From: Fidelibacterota bacterium | GTDB taxonomy: Bacteria > Fidelibacterota > UBA2242 | Direction: 5' to 3' | Length of the DNA: 5,641 nucleotides | Assembly (NCBI GenBank): GCA_023133185.1 | Contig: JAGLWX010000456.1 | Span: 1 to 5,641, forward strand | Shown here: piece after piece, positions 5,501 to 5,641 of the stretch | Layout of the letters: every line of letters begins with the position of its first letter | Numbering within the stretch: position 1 is the first letter of the stretch | The notes under the pieces: generated by a model | Databases searched by the model: none | The model's input: the letters and a program-made list of their open reading frames with translations, nothing else | What the model was told of the DNA's origin: nothing | Translations under genes and position numbers: made by a program

Positions 5501-5641
5501 TCAAACATTGCGAAATTAATTACAGTAAAGGCATCAGCATAACCAGCGCCCATGTATCCGTCGATTCCTGTGTGATTCAGCAGGTAAAGGGAAATGCTTT
5601 CAGTTTTTACGGTACCGCGAACCCGACGATTCAGAATTGCG
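2500..5641 (+). CDS. Secreted modular right-handed beta-helix repeat protein (3' end outside the window)
   Basis: The frame is open for 1047 codons to the window edge, so the C-terminus is missing. Residues 1-19 form a Sec signal peptide (Lys2 and Lys5, hydrophobic core, likely cleavage after LFA before QTD), so the product is exported. The mature part is Asn/Thr/Ser/Gly-rich, with short beta-strand turns such as SPTIDSCDIS and NPTILNC, characteristic of right-handed parallel beta-helices. Residues 20-292 are a longer first module (GVIVKF at 59-64, AGAWNGILF at 92-100) without the acidic loop. Then four modules follow, each with a G-[IV]-V-I-K-like strand, FTS.KDD, a DTN.DG calcium-type loop (365-370, 568-573, 771-776, 970-975), P..GNWG, a run of beta-helix turns and a GGTL-like end. 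No catalytic motif was seen. Adhesion, carbohydrate binding or S-layer-like roles are guesses. In FCB bacteria such proteins often end in a secretion-sorting domain, which would lie beyond the window. Confidence 0.85.
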   Translation, partial: MKTVKFFILCLFPIMTLFAQTDIGGTFENDSTLTFAGSPYTVISSITIPDTCTLTIEAGVIVKFNDGRYLTIYGNLVATEATFTTSRTTPAAGAWNGILFGSSTYAASATLTDCNYQYAQNMNINNGSVTLAGTDLLYISSNGIEMSRNATLNMSNGQITGNSSGAGIYLHDGASSTQAVLNNVDISNWDYGILMYGASRLTATNITISNCDNHGVYMNSDDAILSISGSTISSITNYGVCVNYKGIVNLDEVTITSCSWPIYYGAPGTITTSGSVDLTGNTRDAVYIYHTSNSNHWVLPSVDIPYYFRDNYTVSADGVLEIGSGNILKFNYHDALNIEGTLIANADVGEYIYFTSEKDDNWGGDTNNDGTATAPATGNWYGIKFKDTSVDTASVMRRCKVRYAGYGSTGGISMYNASPTIDSCDISYNYYGLYLQYDSNPILTNNTIGSSQRTPIAMSFEANPTMANNTLSFADNEYDAIGLLGGTLTADAVLSIRSMTYVPNMTYLMLSYITVPVDMTLTINKGIVIKAVSSYSITVNGTLIADATADSMITFTSVKDDNYGNPGDTNRDGSQTSPSVGNMGGINFASGSSANSILNYCRFNYARSSYGYAVVSVKDANPTILNCEMNNSSRAIACYQGAEPVITNNTITNTQAGYTPFAIEVSANPTFSGNSFINTGLVALGLFGGTLEQNGAIHKKNVAGYENITYVLLSNLTIGDNTYLAIDPGVVIKMENSVSIYVNGGFKAEGTTSKKIIFTSYKDDNVGNPMDTNGDGTATSPGPGNWGTVQFNENSDDSYSKLDYCELRYGGYYYSSDANIQFINASPTIINTIIEKANYYGLKFEGTSSPIVDNVTIQNCNYDPIAMSIKSNPQFSNITFNGNGSQGLRLLEGTLSSDATLSKRDLAGISNIAYIIGSLTVSPGVVLTVDPGVVIKLTGSILVHGGLSAVGTVSEKVVFTSLKDDASGGDTNNDGNASTPTAGNWGNISYYDDAIDSVNILKHCEINYSKGISITSAHVSVDSCVIQQVKGNAFSFYGTANPTIQNC
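3376..5641 (+). repeat. Tandem ~201-203-residue protein modules in the beta-helix gene
   Basis: Four modules are visible at about residues 293-493, 494-696, 697-899 and 900-1047 (cut by the window edge), which is about 3376-3978, 3979-4587, 4588-5196 and 5197-5641. The Lys of the KDD motif falls at residues 358, 559, 762 and 963, giving steps of 201, 203 and 201. The Lys of the G-V-V-I-K strand falls at 329, 530, 733 and 936 (steps of 201, 203, 203). The modules are clearly homologous as protein but diverged at the DNA level, so the duplications are old and have been kept under selection. Confidence 0.85.

Noticed and set aside
3376..5641. CRISPR array or DNA tandem repeat
   Set aside because: The periodicity is of about 600 bases, conserved in protein but diverged in DNA, and lies in one reading frame.

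Overview
The window looks like chromosomal DNA from an uncultured, AT-rich Gram-negative bacterium. The best guess is the wider FCB assemblage (Bacteroidota/Ignavibacteriota, Cloacimonadota, Marinimicrobia, KSB1-like lineages). Three things point there: a very large secreted beta-helix protein built from 'KDDN..GDTNxDG' modules, a free-standing four-helix-bundle (S23/IVP-type) gene, and strong AGGAGG-like Shine-Dalgarno sites. This is inference; no rRNA or marker gene is present.

Layout. Bases 1-111 are non-coding and contain small hairpins. A four-helix-bundle gene lies on the minus strand (137-490, GTG start). It is enclosed by 28-bp imperfect inverted repeats (112-139 and 503-530, 23/28 identical without gaps) that fit tightly around the ribosome-binding site and the stop codon. 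A GC-rich palindrome (552-573) separates it from a minus-strand gltS-family sodium/glutamate-type symporter gene (606-1967).

Bases 1968-2499 are a 532-base divergent intergenic region. It holds a promoter-like TTGGAA-18-TATAAT pair (2131-2160), a candidate structured RNA closed by a 9-bp stem (2193-2282), a second TATAAT (2418-2423) next to a perfect TTTCCGGAAA palindrome, and a possible 14-codon leader ORF whose stop overlaps the next start as ATGA.

From 2500 to the right edge runs one uninterrupted plus-strand reading frame (1047 codons, no stop). It encodes a signal-peptide-bearing, modular right-handed beta-helix protein. An atypical first module is followed by four modules at a spacing of 201-203 residues, the fourth cut by the window edge. 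Each of these four carries a DxNxDG loop of calcium-binding type.

Nothing ties the three genes into one pathway. The symporter is an inner-membrane transporter, the beta-helix protein is exported, and the four-helix-bundle gene looks like an inserted cassette. The points most worth a second look are the inverted-repeat-bounded four-helix-bundle cassette and the structured leader before the giant surface-protein gene.
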